64,000 nucleotides of DNA from Cotesia glomerata (Eukaryota > Arthropoda > Insecta > Hymenoptera > Braconidae): the NCBI RefSeq assembly GCF_020080835.1, contig NC_058165.1, forward strand, positions 18,783,026-18,847,025, written 5' to 3'. The position numbers and the translations under genes are program-made. The notes under the pieces are model-generated. The model had not been told where the DNA came from and made no database searches. It was given only the letters and a program-made list of their open reading frames with translations. Positions 1 to 11,553 of this stretch are shown here, one piece after another; positions within the stretch are counted from its first letter, which is position 1, and each line of letters begins with the position of its first letter.

Positions 1-394
1 GCAAACTGTGAAATATCTTTTTTTTAACTGTAGTACCCATCTATTGGAGGATTACTATGCATTCTCGAATTATGTAGTCTGTGGCAGATCACTTTGCCCA
101 TCGAAAAAAAGTCAGGATCGAAATTTTTGCGTTGCTATAGTTTGTGCTGATAAAATTTAATAATTTCAAGTAAATTAATGGTTATAATTGAATATAATTA
201 ATTGATATCAGTAAAATAAAGTATGAATTACTGTTAAAAATATAAAATTTAGGAACAAGAAGTACCGTCGAATTAAATAAAATTTTGCAACCTCGAAATA
301 CCGTTCTGCTTACAGTAAACACACTCGGTAGTCTGGCGCTTCGTTTACAACGGATTTGAACGAAACTTGGCGCCAGATTCTACCGAATCTGTGG
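1..394. other. AT-rich flank ending in a hairpin
   Basis: There is no gene. At 322-346 and 361-393 the words CGGTAGTCTGGCGC and TGGCGCCAGATTCTACCG pair as an imperfect hairpin with a short loop. It sits directly beside the inverted repeat arm that begins near 395 and may be part of the same element end. Confidence 0.5.
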
Positions 395-723
395 ATGTCA
401 TTAAAGCACATCTTTACAATTAATAGTTAACTAATTGCATTAAATTTTATTATAATGATAATTGTATAAATGTGTTGTTAGAATTAACTGTAATTCAGGG
501 TCAACTGATCACTGACATGTGAAATTTTGTAAACAGCTGAGAAGTCTAGAGCGATTGCAGCGCCGCTGAAAAGTCGGTGGATAGTACCGTTACTTAGATT
601 CTTTTTTACCGAAGACGACGGTAAATCTTATAGTAGCTTCAGTAAAATCTTTTGATTTTACTGTAATTTTAAGATTAAATCAGTAAAAATTACTTTTAAT
701 ATAATTAATTTTTACGTTTATTA
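395..723 (+). repeat. Left arm of a 15-kb-spaced inverted repeat
   Basis: This 0.33 kb segment, beginning ATGTCATTAAAGC and passing through GCGCCGCTGAAAAGTCGG, is found again, inverted and about 90% alike by eye, at 15290-15620. It could be one of two opposed copies of a MITE or the terminal arm of a large composite element. Confidence 0.75.
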
Positions 724-1639
724 GTAGATTTCATAGTGATTTTAACAATTACTTTATAATATTTATCATTCAAATGCTACGATTTATTGTTTACATGGAA
801 GAAAATACTATTTCAAACAGTAATATTTGCTTTAAAAAAGTCCTAAATGTTTAAGTAGAATAATTAAGAATTTAGACTTTGATATTTATCATTTCGTACC
901 TAAAAAATGATCTTATGATACGTCAAAAATATAAACTACAGTTACTAAATTTCTATACAAGCAACGTCAATTTTTACAAAGTAAAATGGTAAATTTTAAA
1001 CGCAACGCTAAAATTAATCTATAATTATCGATTTGCTTGGACTGGTAAAATATATATTTTAAGAGTAGAATTTTTACTGTTTCAAATGTTAAATCCTCCG
1101 AGTGTGAGACCTTCCCCTTCTCCTCATAGTATAGACTATATATTAAATCGGCAAATTTTGCTGTTTGAAACTGTAATTTTTAAGATGAGAGAGTCGTTAT
1201 TTACTATAGTGACAGCTACTATTTAAATTTTCGATATTAAATTATAAATAGTGGCTTTTACACTTTCTAAATTAAGTTTTGTAATATTTACATTTGTGCC
1301 ACCCCGATGTCTACTGTACTGTTTAAAACTGCAATTAAAACTATTTTTGTAAATTTTTAGTTTGGATTTGATTTTCATCCCCTCCCCCCTTCTTAATTGA
1401 TACATTTGTACGGTATAATTATTAAAGATACATTGTACTTAATATGAAATTGCATTCCCACAATTCATTTCGACGGCGGTCACGTCGTCGCCACAAAACC
1501 AATTATTGGAATCGACAAGCCTGATAATTATGTCCCTCATCACTTATAACGTTCTGATATTATATACAACAATGTATTAATCAATTTTCACTACCAAATA
1601 TTTTAATATTTCAAGGAAACATTTTTTTATGTAATCATA
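724..1639. other. AT-rich non-coding sequence
   Basis: No gene, splice pair or clear repeat structure was found. A 60-codon minus-strand open frame at 1223-1405 is Lys/Asn/Ile-rich and consistent with chance in AT-rich DNA. Confidence 0.4.
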
Positions 1640-1860
1640 TTCGATGCAGAATTTTTTGTAGATGGTTATAGGCTACTTATTTTTTAGATTTTAACAACCC
1701 TTTCTCATTTTTTTTACAATTTACTTTTACATACATTTTTTCCCGCTAACAAACTCAAAAGACTCTCATTTTTCATTCATTTGTTTTTAATACGATTTTC
1801 TTTTGTGTTTATTACATAACCTTAATATTATATTGATTTAACGTAATTTAAAAAAAGTTT
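1640..1860 (+). repeat. Direct repeat, copy 1
   Basis: Sequence from TTCGATGCAGAATTTTT to AAAAAAAGTTT recurs at 2657-2877 with about 90% identity by eye, in the same orientation, 1.02 kb apart. The shared middle includes ACATACATTTTTTCCCGC and TTTTTAATACGATTTTC. Translation of either copy gives no recognisable protein. Confidence 0.8.
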
Positions 1861-1867
1861 GGAAAAT

Positions 1868-2494
1868 CCAAAAGTGCACGACTCATAATGCTCATTTAAT
1901 TATGAAATATAAAAAAAAAAAAAAAAAACTTAAGTCGTTCAAAATTAATTGCCGAAAAAACAGCTGTAGTAGGAAGGTACTGCACTAGCGCCCCTGGTGG
2001 AATAAAATGTACATAATATCTATAGATATAGATATATCACCATCCATGTTAATTTTACATGGATATATATAGATATACCGTCTTGTAGTTTTCGTTTTTT
2101 ATTAATTGCAATTAAACGACACTGAATTAATTAATCATTCGCATTCAGTGACCTACAATCATCGATTAGAATTTAAAAAAAAAAAATTTAACTCAAATAA
2201 TGGATTTTTTCGCAAGTTACAGTGTTTCCGGGTTTCACACATGATGGACAGGAAAATTTTTTGACCTATTTTGGTGTTTTTTTCCAATTCTATTGCAGTA
2301 AATCAATTTTTAAAAAGTATGAAATTAATCTCCATTAAATTATCTCGACAATAGTATGCAAAATATCTTGATTCGGTGAACTAACAAGGCTATAATAATA
2401 AAAATAGCCGCCAAAATGAGGCGAAAAAAATTTTTCGATCGTAAAGCACTCTCTGATGCTTCGCATCATGAGTCGTGCAAAAAACTTTTTTGGA
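1868..2494. mobile_element. Probable MITE between the direct repeats
   Basis: Imperfect terminal inverted repeats are visible: CCAAAAGTGCACGACTCATA at the left and, reading inwards from the right end, a CCAAAA start followed by TGCACGACTCATGATGC. The 0.6 kb interior is AT-rich with no transposase frame. A clear target duplication was not seen. The word ACTAGCGCCCCTGGTGG at 1984-2000 resembles a CTCF core. Confidence 0.5.
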
Positions 2495-2656
2495 CGAAAC
2501 AAAAATTTAGTCTATGGATACAAGAAATTGTTAAAATTAAACCAATAAAAAATTTTTAATTTATGATGATAAGTATTCAGGCTGCATTCAAAAATGCTCT
2601 ATTTATATTTGACAGTCAAAACTACTGAAGCTATTGATGAGATAGGACTGCTACCA

Positions 2657-2877
2657 TTCGACGCAGAATTTTTCGTAGATGATTATAGGCTAGTTATTTT
2701 CTGGATTTTATCGACCCTTTCTCATTTTTTTTACAATTTACTTTTACATACATTTTTTCCCGCTAATAAACTCAAAAGACTCTCATTTTTCATTCATTTG
2801 TTTTTAATACGATTTTCTTTTGTTTTTATCACATAACCTTAATATTTGAATGATTTAACGTCATTAAAAAAAAGTTT
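2657..2877 (+). repeat. Direct repeat, copy 2
   Basis: This is the second copy of 1640-1860. A plus-strand open frame (2594-2836) crosses it, but copy 1 does not keep the frame, so it is unlikely to be coding. Just upstream at 2575-2606 is the recurring word AGGCTGCATTCAAAAATGCT, also found next to Helitron-like starts at 5911 and, diverged, 43428. Confidence 0.8.
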
Positions 2878-3294
2878 AAGAAAGAAACTAATTATGTCTG
2901 GTGAACTAAGTGTTGAAAATTTATATTTATATGCTGATCGTGTGTTTGGTTATGATAATTGGTTCCATGAAATAAAATAGTTAGATTTCTATGAAATCTA
3001 CTAAAAATGTTGTTGTTTACAAACTAGGACTTTTTGAAACATGAAATTCAGGCCATGTCTATTGAGTTTCAATAACATTTACTAAAAATTTCCTTACAAC
3101 AAACGTCTCTTTAGCAGCGGGAAAAAAGTCATTGTAAGGTTCCCAAAATTTAACATTACATGTAGTAATTCAGTCAACGGGCTAACAATTTTGCATACAT
3201 GTTAGTTTTGCTGATTACATAACTTATAAGTTGTTGTTATTGCGGGATCTCGGGAATGTAAAAGATTAAAATGAATGGATTTTCCAAACACTAG
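2878..3294. other. AT-rich non-coding spacer
   Basis: No gene or repeat was recognised between the direct repeat and the foldback element. Confidence 0.4.
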
Positions 3295-3537
3295 ATATCG
3301 CGTTACTAGAACCATAAGGGCGTATATCAAAATATACGTCCTTATGGTTCCGTAGAACCATAAGGGCGTATAAAAAAATTTTTAACTTCCCGCTAAGAAA
3401 ATCGAAGATTTTCAAAAATCGGGAAGTTATTGTTTTCACCCCGTTTTGCAAAAATCGAGTTTTCATCAGATCTCGACGATAAAAACTATTTGGACCGATT
3501 GAGATCAATAGATTTTGAGAAATCTTCAAAAAACTGA

Positions 3538-3675
3538 AATAGTATATTACATACCTAGGCCAGTAAAATAAGAAAAGTCTCAGATCACATGTAATTGTTG
3601 GCCGAGGCGAAGCCGAGGCTGACAAACATGTGATCTGAGGCTTTCTTATTTACTGGCCAAGGTGTGTATACTATT
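3538..3675. repeat. 138-bp hairpin with GC-rich loop
   Basis: The arms contain GGCCAGTAAAATAAGAAA and TTTCTTATTTACTGGCC, then TCTCAGATCACATGT and ACATGTGATCTGAG. The loop reads GGCCGAGGCGAAGCCGAGGC, itself nearly palindromic. It is nested in the insertion of the foldback element and resembles a small hairpin MITE. Confidence 0.7.
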
Positions 3676-4110
3676 TTTCTGCTCGACGTAGCCGGAATGT
3701 GGCAACTTTGTTTAGCGCAGCGGCCAGAAAGTTGCCACTTTCCGGCCGGAGGGCAGAAAAAAAAATTTTTTTCAAATGTGGTTTTTTTGGAATAACTTTT
3801 AAACGGCTTAAAGGTTCAATTCTAAAAACTAATCAGCTTTTAACCTCAAAAAACCACGTCGATCGCCACCAGTCCGATCAAAATCGGTTGATTCGTTCGA
3901 GAGATATCGTGAACGAAAGAAAACTGAAAAAAGTGTTTTTTTGGAATAACTCCAAAATTCCTAGCGCGATCAATTCAAAATTGAAGATTCTTTGTGAGGC
4001 TTGAAAAACTGCGTCGAATGCTGCCAACCGCGTAAAAATCGGTTTATTCATTCAAAAGTTATTGCGGTTTAAAAATTCAAGAAATAGTGTCTTATCAAAT
4101 CTCTATCAGA

Positions 4111-4214
4111 CTTTTGAGCTCGAAGTGCTTTAAAGCATAGAAAAGCAATCTCTTTGAGCTCGGAGAGCTCAAAATAACCCATAAATTGTATTTTTGAGCT
4201 CGAAGAGCTCAAAA
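4111..4214. repeat. Three spaced palindromes GAGCTCGAAGAGCTC
   Basis: TTTTGAGCTCGAAG, TTTGAGCTCGGAGAGCTCAAA and TTTGAGCTCGAAGAGCTCAAA occur within about 100 bp. They are perfect or near-perfect dyads with no known role. Confidence 0.7.
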
Positions 4215-5260
4215 ACGTCATTGGTGCAATTTTAAGCGCCTAAGTATGGAATTAGCGGGAAGTTGCAGGGATGGCCTTCAGGGTCAACCGTTTTCCTAAT
4301 TTTTTTTGCTCCAATCATTGTAGAAATATTGAAAACATTAACATCTATGGAAAAAACCGAAAAAAAAAATTTTTTTTGTGATACGCCCTTATGGTTTTAA
4401 GAAAACATTTTTCTAAAACCATAAGGGCGTATCCTGTTTTTTCGGTTTATTGTCAATTATAGGTCGGAGTAAGAAAAAAAATTGCAAAGGTGATAGAAAT
4501 TATCACTCCACAACTTAATTTATATCAAAGTTTTTCAAAATTGATTTTTTTACTTCAGATCTATTTACAATTAACAAACGAGTTTTGTAAGCCATTTAGA
4601 ACTGTAATTTTAAAAAATTCATTCAAAAAGAACTTTGTTCTTGAGAATTGTTATGATCCTTCAATATCAATATCTTGAAGCAAGTTTGATGATCTAAATG
4701 ATTTTTGTATATCAGGCACTGTCCCACAAAATATCATGGGTATTATCAAAGTTTAATTTTCAGCCATGGTCATAGTTTATAAATTTTTTTGACATTATCT
4801 AGTTGAAAAAAAAAATTAAGAAATCTTTTTTTTTACTTCTATAATCTTAGACACAGATGATCCTGACGATAGAGATGGCACTGGAGTAATACTTTGATGA
4901 ATTTATTTTTCCTTAATTTTTTATTAGTTTTCTCACTTAAATAAATATTTGTTGACATAAATCAAGTTGTGGAGTGATATTCTATTACCTTTGCAATTTT
5001 TCTTCTTACTCTGACCCATAATTGATAATAAACCGAAAAAACAGGATGCGCCCTTATGGTTTTAGAAAAATGTTTTCTTAAAACCATAAGGGCGTATCAC
5101 AAAAAAAATTTTTTTTTTTCGTTTTTTATAGATGTTAATATTTTAAACATTTTTACATTGATTGGAGCAAAAAAAATTTTTTTATACGCCCTTATGGTTC
5201 TGCAGAACCATAAGGGCGTATATTTTGAAATACGCCCTTATGGTTCTAGTAACGCGATAT

Positions 5261-5931
5261 GTGAAAAATAAATTTGGCTACTTATTTAAATAAAATTCGT
5301 AAAAAACATGTTAAATTTATTTTCTATAAAAAATTGATGTCACTGAGAAAATTTTAAATAACAGAAAAATTTTTCGCACTTAAAGCTAAACAGATTTCAA
5401 CTTCACTTATTAGACGTGTTTATATATTTAGATAAAAAATTTTTTTCACAAGTACTTATACACCTAACTCATATTCCTATTAATCAAGACATTTAAATAG
5501 TTGATTGAGCATAAAAAGAGAAGCGTTTAATGAAACTTATATCGAGTTACATTAAAAAATAAAAAATTGTAAGCTAATGCGGTTTTATGCCTCGTATTTT
5601 ATCCCCACATATTTGGCGTTAAAATAAGAGAGTAAGGATTGAGTGCAGTATAATGGTAATGGGTTATACTGGCTAACGTCTGATCAGGACTGTCCCTGTA
5701 TTATTCACATACGCACTCTCTTTACGAGGGACTTTTTACGACGGATATTATTCTGATACTTAATCCAAGGACGTAAATTCAGTTTAACGTTTAGTATTTT
5801 ATTTTCCGAGATCAGTCTGTTGGTAAATTGCCGGGATAAATTAAAATTGTATACTCATATTATTCTCACCAATAATTAATTTATAATGCGAAGTATTTAG
5901 GCTGCATTCGAAAATGCTCTATCTCTAGATA
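5261..5931. other. AT-rich spacer before the first Helitron-like copy
   Basis: No gene was recognised. The last 30 bp hold AGTATTTAGGCTGCATTC and AAAATGCTCTA, directly abutting the TCTCTAG start of the next element. The segment 5630-5790 is slightly GC-richer and may be unique host sequence. Confidence 0.4.
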
Positions 5932-6164
5932 ATTAAGAAATGACCCTGTATCTTGTAAACTATTGACATTTTTAACGATATAAGCTCATCCTGATGTTAC
6001 ACTCATCGAGACCTTTCATTTGAATACCCACATCAATTTTTCATATATTTCATATATTTATATATATTATATATATGTATATATGAAAAATATATCAAAA
6101 ATACATGTGGGTATTCAAATAAAAGCTCTTGATGAGTGTTACATCAGAATGAGCTTATATCTTT

Positions 6165-6167
<3 letters not shown>

Positions 6168-6223
<56 letters not shown>
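6168..6223. repeat. (TA)n microsatellite
   Basis: About 28 TA units lie downstream of the palindrome of module 1. They are likely length-variable. Confidence 0.9.
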
Positions 6224-6227
<4 letters not shown>

Positions 6228-6606
6228 GATACATCAAAATGTACTATAAAACTAAATTAAAAAAAAAAATATATTTTTCAAAAATTGCAATCTTAAAAAT
6301 GTTTCTTTTTGCTGTAATTTATTTATTACAAATTTTTTAAAATTATTAATTATATACTAAATTAATTATCATTTTTTAAGAAATGACCTTGTATCTTTAG
6401 AAATATTGACATTTTTAAAGATATAAGCTCATCCCGATGTTACACTCATTAAGATCTTTCATTTGAATACCCACATCAATTTTTCATATATTTTATATAT
6501 TTATATATTATATATATATGTATATATAAAAAATATATCAAAAATGCATGTGGGTACTCAAATAAAAGCTCATGAAGAGTGTAACATCAAAATGAGCTTA
6601 TATCTT

Positions 6607-6609
<3 letters not shown>

Positions 6610-6679
<70 letters not shown>
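6610..6679. repeat. (TA)n microsatellite
   Basis: About 35 TA units lie in the equivalent position of module 2. Confidence 0.9.
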
Positions 6680-6686
<7 letters not shown>

Positions 6687-7144
6687 TCAAAATGTACTAT
6701 AAAACTAAATTAAAAAAAAAAAATATTTAAAAAAAATTGCAATTTTGAAAATGTTTTTTTTTTGCTATGATTTATTTATTACAAATTTTTTAAAACTATT
6801 AAATGTGTGCTAAATTAATTATCATTTTTTAAGAAATGACCTTGTATCGAGAAATATTGACATTTTCAAAGATATAAGCTCATCCCGATGTTACGCTCAT
6901 TAAGATCTTTCATTTGAATACCCACATCAATTTTACATATATTTCATATATTTATATATAATATATATGTATATATGAAAAATATATCAAAAATGCATGT
7001 GGGTACTCAAATGAAAGCTCTTGAAGAGTGTAACATCAAAATGAGCTAATATCTTAAAAAATGTCAATATTAAAAAAAATACAGTGCAATTTAAGAAAAT
7101 TCATTATTTAATACAGCAAAATGTTAATTTTTTACATATGCTAG

Positions 7145-7868
7145 AAATCCTCATTTTTTTTAGTGACTAACAATATATTGGCTTGCAGACGGGCCGTAAA
7201 TATACATCCGGGGAGGTGTAACGTCGAAATTGACTGGAAGTAAATAAAGGAAAAATGAGTATGCAAATAAGTTATTTGGCCCTTCGAAATGGTTTTAAGT
7301 ATCAGGGTGTTTAATCTTTTGGGCATTCGGCTCCCGGTGATGGCGATGGCAATTGCGAGGCGGGTAGAAGTGAGTAGAGAGGCCAGTTGGGGAGTATTGG
7401 AGGAAACAAAACTACTGACGGTGATGGTGATATGCTATTCGAGGTTCTGCAATGGTACGACGACGGTATCTCCATAAATCCTGGGGTATGGCTACGTGGC
7501 TCGTATTCGCGCGTGAGATAGTACCCAGGACGGAGAATGTATCAAAATCAGGCGCGAGGTTGCTTTATGGACGGGAACGCTCGTAAATACGCACTTCTGC
7601 TCATACTAAAGCTATATACTAAACTCTCTGGTACTGCGGCAATACCAACATTCAACTAACTTCATACCAGAGCTCTGTTAAATCGGAGGGTGCTTGCTCT
7701 ATATACCTATACATACATTATACATGCATACGGATCCGAAGGTTATGTAATACCGGAGCTATTCCAGAGGATATGCTAATAAAAGATACAAAACTGCCAA
7801 GATACGGACCTTAGTGTTAAGATCTTGCACTTCAGGGACCCAGAAGTGCTTCGACTATTGTTTTATTA
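7145..7868. other. GC-richer unique sequence between repeats
   Basis: The segment 7180-7800 is visibly richer in G+C than its flanks and shows no internal repetition. Open frames on both strands are 60-62 codons and match nothing I know. It could be conserved host sequence, such as an enhancer or unspliced RNA, but nothing specific supports a call. Confidence 0.4.
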
Positions 7869-8305
7869 GAGATTAAAATTTTGCTTTAGAAAATAATGAA
7901 TTTTGTTAAATTGCACTGTACTCTCTTAAATATTGAAGATTTTAAATATATAAGCTCACCCCGACATTACACTCATCGAGACCTTTCATTTGAGTACCCA
8001 CATGCATTTTTGATATATTTTTCATATATACATATATATAATATATATTTTTAAAATATAAGCTCATCTTGATGTTACACTCTTCAAGAGCTTTCATTTG
8101 AGTACCCACATGCATTTTTGATATATTTTTTATATATACATATATATAATATATATAAATATATAAAATATATGAAAAATTGATGTTTGTACTCAAATGA
8201 AAGGTTTCGATAAGTGTAACATCAAGATGAGTTTATATCTTTAAAAATGTCAATATTCAAGAAATTACAGTGCAATTTAACGAAATTCATTATTTTAAAA
8301 AAAAT
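7869..8305. mobile_element. Helitron-like copy with two 3'-type ends facing outward
   Basis: The left edge reads ATGAATTTTGTTAAATTGC (family 3' end, inverted) and the right edge GTGCAATTTAACGAAATTCA (3' end, forward). Between them are two minus-type palindrome arms and one plus-type arm. No TCTCTAG start is present. This suggests an internally rearranged or template-switched copy. Confidence 0.55.
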
Positions 8306-8435
8306 TAAAATTTGTCAAAAAATAAATATGACAAATAATACTCTTTTATAGGTAAAATCAAAATATTAAAAGTTATGATTTTTATAAAATCTAGAAATTT
8401 GATAAAATTTTAATAATTAAAATTTGACAATAATA
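8306..8435. other. AT-rich spacer
   Basis: A short AT-rich spacer between two Helitron-like copies, with nothing recognised. Confidence 0.4.
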
Positions 8436-9178
8436 TCTCCAGGTACATAATTAAGAAATGACCTTATATCTCATGAAATATTGAAATTTTCGAAGATATA
8501 AGCTCATCCTGATGTTACACAAATCAAGACCTTTTATTTGAGTACCCATATCAATTTTTCATATATTTTATATATTTATATATATATTATATATATGTAT
8601 ATACGAAAAATATATCAAAATTTAATGTTATTAAATTAAAAAACAATTATTTAAAAAAAAATCAATTTTTCTATTTAAAAAATTTTTTTTTGTCATTATT
8701 TATTTGCTATAAATTTTTTAAAATTATTAAATATATGCTAAATTAATTTTAATTAATTAAAAAATGACCTTGTATCTCGTGAATTATTGACATTTTTAAA
8801 GATATAAGCTCACCCTGACATTATACTCATCAAGACCTTTCATTTGAGTACTCACATCAATTTTTCATATATTTTATATATTTATATATATTATATATAT
8901 GTATATATGAAAAATATATCAAAAATGCAAGTGGGTACTCAAATGAAAGCTCTTGATGTGTATAACATCAAGATGAGCTTATATCTTCAAAATATATGTT
9001 ATATATATGTACATATGAAAAATATATCAAAAATGCATGTTGGTACTCAAATGAAAGCTCTTGATGAGTGTAACATCGGGATGAGCTTATATCTTTAAAA
9101 ATTTCAATATTTAAGAAAGTACAGTTCAATTTAACAAAATTCATTATTTCATAAAACAAAATTTTATTTATTTATATC
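8436..9178 (+). mobile_element. Helitron-like element, copy 3 (plus)
   Basis: It starts TCTCCAGGTACATAATTAAG and reaches the family 3' block GTACAGTTCAATTTAACA at about 9119. It holds two AAGAAATGACC-type module starts (8455, 8760) and one extra A-type palindrome arm pair (8990-9085). The terminal CTAG is not clear. Open frames on both strands follow the palindrome and are not genes. Confidence 0.6.
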
Positions 9179-9979
9179 GATTGCCTTTTTTTTACGACAA
9201 TTCTGTATAAAATCTGAAATATTGTTAATTTTAAATCCTCAAATTAAGATATTGTTTATGCAATGTAGGTCAATAAGTTGACAAGCTGATAAATAATGAA
9301 ACAAAGTTTGGAAAACTAGATCCGAAAATAAAATATGAAGAAAACTTTTGTGATTAATTATTACAGTAGTTTTCTGCAAAATCAATATGGCGAACCTAAA
9401 ATGATATAATTGTATCTCGAAGATACTGTTATTTAATTATTTTATAAATAAAAATCGATAAGCTCCTTCGGATCGCTCGAAATAATTAAAGAAGAAGCGA
9501 ATGGGCCAATCGGTGTCTCTTTTGAAGTGTAATATCATATGTGACACATTCGCTGTCGTTTATTTCGAACCGAGTACGACTGTGAAGCGTCTCAAATAGT
9601 CATCGATATGTACGGTATTTAATTAACGTCAAATAACGTAATAATTGTCGATAGAAGTTTATTTAAAACGCTTCAAGAATGTTATATTAAATGACGTCAG
9701 CTCAAGGAGATAGATACGTATACATGTGTTGATATTATTGATGTTTATTGGCATTTCAAGAAGGATATTTTTGATGGAAAGGAGCAATTTGTTTGCGATC
9801 TGGGATGAACAGTAGTTCTCAATAGAATTTAGATTTGAAAGTGAATTAAATGATGCATGGAGTGGCTAATTGAAGTATCAATTCAAGAATTGTTATTCAA
9901 TTCATTTGGTGTGACGTTTAACGTTTATTGACAGACATGTGGACGAAAAATAAGAGGTTTTTCATTCTTAGAAAATTCA
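9179..9979. other. Unique AT-rich sequence
   Basis: No gene was found. The segment 9460-9720 is a little more complex, with GAAGCGAATGGGCCAATC and CACATTCGCTGTCG forming a weak dyad. It may be host intron or flank. Confidence 0.4.
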
Positions 9980-10262
9980 GTAGCAAACAGCAGTCGCTAC
10001 GCGACTGCTGATTTGCGGATTGTGGATAAAGAAAATTTAATGATTGATCACAATAATAGTTTGGAGAATTTTTAAATAAATTTTAAAAATAATAGAGCTA
10101 TCACTGGATCAATTACAAATAATTTAATGGACAAATGTGACCGAACAAATTTATACAACCAAAAAACTATTAAAAATTCCTCGAAAAACTTTAATAAAAC
10201 TTTAAAAATAATAATATGCTCGTCACAAAATTTCCCTTTCTCTCTTAATTATTTAAATCGTA
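9980..10262 (-). mobile_element. Helitron-type 3' end with hairpin, copy A (minus)
   Basis: On the minus strand the hairpin GCAGTCGCGTAGCGACTGC is followed by TGTTTGCTAC, a Helitron-like 3' end with the last base changed from CTAG. The next roughly 280 bp repeat directly at 11204-11553. This family differs internally from the palindrome family but shares the hairpin style. Confidence 0.6.
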
Positions 10263-10268
10263 TATAAC

Positions 10269-10935
10269 AAAATTTTGTTCTTTAAAAAAATCAATAAATT
10301 TGAAGTCAAAATTAATTTTTTTTTGTGAAAAAAAATTTTTTTATTAAAAAAATTTATCAAGAAAATTATTAAAAAAAATTTTTGAAGCAAAAATTTTTTT
10401 CGAATAAATCATGATAAAACATAAAAATAGTTTTTTTTAATAAAAAAATTTATGAAAATAATTTTTTTTTAGAAAAAAAAATTAATTTTGACTTCAAAAT
10501 TTTGTTCCTTAAAAAAATCAATAAATTTGAAGTTAAAATTATTTTTTTTTGTGAAAAAAAATTTTTTTATTAAAAAAATTTATCAAGAAAATTATTAAAA
10601 AAAATTTTTGAAGCAAAAATTTTTTTCGAATAAATCATGATAAAACATAAAAATAGTTTTTTTTAATAAAAAAATTTAAGAAAATAATTTTTTTTTTACA
10701 AAAAAAAATTAATTTTGACTTCAAAATTTTGTTCCTCAAAAAAATTAATAAATTTGAAGTCATAATTAATTTTTTTTTGTTAAAAAACAATTTAAAAAAA
10801 AAAAATTATCAAGAAAATTATTTTAAAATAATTTTTTTTTAACAAAAAAAAAATTTTTTTAGATAAAGATTTTTTCTAATAAAATCACGATAACACTTAA
10901 AAATAGTTTTTTTTAATAAAAAAATTTTTTTTTCA
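10269..10935. repeat. 228-bp AT-rich tandem repeat, three copies
   Basis: Units starting at 10269, 10497 and 10724 each begin AAAATTTTGTTCCT and contain AATTTGAAGTC and CGAATAAATCATGATAAAAC (third copy diverged). The array lies between the two hairpin-end copies and may belong to copy A. Confidence 0.85.
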
Positions 10936-11203
10936 AATTTATTAATAGTGAAAAAATTTGGATTTTATTTTATTTAAAAAATATTTTAAAGAAAAAAGAA
11001 AAAAAGACTTTTTTTAATGTAATTTTTATTTATAGAAGTTCAAAAATAAAAATAATAAATAAAGTTCTAAAATAATTAATTAAAATATTAATTTTTTTTA
11101 CTAATTCATATTTTGTGACTTTTTAATGGAGTCAAAATTGAAAATAAGATACACAAGATTTTTATAAGTTAATTTATCATTTATTAAAAAATTAATACCA
11201 AAA
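10936..11203. other. AT-rich spacer
   Basis: Low-complexity A/T sequence with no feature recognised. Confidence 0.4.
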
Positions 11204-11553
11204 CTAGCAACCAGCAGTCGCTACGCGACTGCAGCGATTTGCGAATTATGAATAAGAAAACTTTAATGATTTTTTTAATCACACTAATAGATTGGGGACT
11301 TTTTAAATAAATTTTAAAAGTAATAGCGCTATCACAGGATCAATTACAAATAATTTAATGGACAAATGTGAGCGAACAAATTTATAGAACTCCCCGAAAA
11401 ACTTTAAATAAAAAATTGACGTGAAAAATATATAAAACCTAGGTACTAATTGTTATCTCTTTCTTTCTGTTGATACCAAATTAAACTATAAAAATTCCTT
11501 TAAAAATAATAATATGCTGGTCACAAAATTTTCCTTTCTCTCTCAATTATTTA
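11204..11553 (-). mobile_element. Helitron-type 3' end with hairpin, copy B (minus)
   Basis: On the minus strand the hairpin GCAGTCGCGTAGCGACTGC is followed by TGGTTGCTAG and then T, a textbook Helitron 3' end. It is a direct repeat of 9980-10262, with a 60-bp stretch (about 11405-11465) missing from copy A. The 5' end was not located. Confidence 0.65.

Larger units (their letters stand above)
3384..4299. mobile_element. Insertion inside the left arm of the foldback element
   Basis: The inserted block begins AACTTCCCGCTAA (3384) and has the inverse TTAGCGGGAAGTT at 4252-4264, followed by about 35 bp before the arm resumes at TTTTTTTTGCTCC. Removing it restores collinearity with the right arm. 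It holds a long hairpin (3538-3675), a short palindrome around GTGGCAACTTT/AAAGTTGCCACTT (3700-3740), and a run of GAGCTC palindromes. The 101-codon plus frame at 3699-4004 has no recognisable domain. Confidence 0.6.
3295..5260. mobile_element. Foldback (long inverted-arm) element, left arm interrupted by an insertion
   Basis: The outer ends are ATATCGCGTTACTAGAACC at 3295 and its exact reverse complement ending at 5260. Each arm carries alternating copies of ACCATAAGGGCGTAT in both orientations (3310-3370, 4384-4432, 5047-5098, 5185-5246). The right arm (about 4952-5260) is continuous. The matching left arm is split into 3295-3383 and 4300-4528, with a 0.9 kb block between. The loop (4529-4951) is AT-rich and shows no transposase. 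Short open frames here are arm translations. Confidence is high for the structure and low for class. Confidence 0.75.
5932..7144 (+). mobile_element. Helitron-like non-autonomous element, copy 1 (plus)
   Basis: It starts TCTCTAGATAATTAAGAAATG after an A and ends GCTAG at 7144. Inside are three tandem modules of 440-460 bp (starting about 5935, 6380 and 6830), each opening with AAGAAATGACC. Each module holds an imperfect palindrome: ATAAGCTCATCC...CACTCAT...GAGTACCCACATCAATTT, an AT core, then CATGTGGGTACTCAAATGA to GATGAGCTTATATC. (TA)n runs lie at 6168-6223 and 6610-6679. The family 3' sequence TACAGTGCAATTTAA is present near 7080. There is no Rep/helicase frame. Helitron assignment rests on the TC start, CTAG end and the hairpin ends of sister copies. 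Confidence 0.65.
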
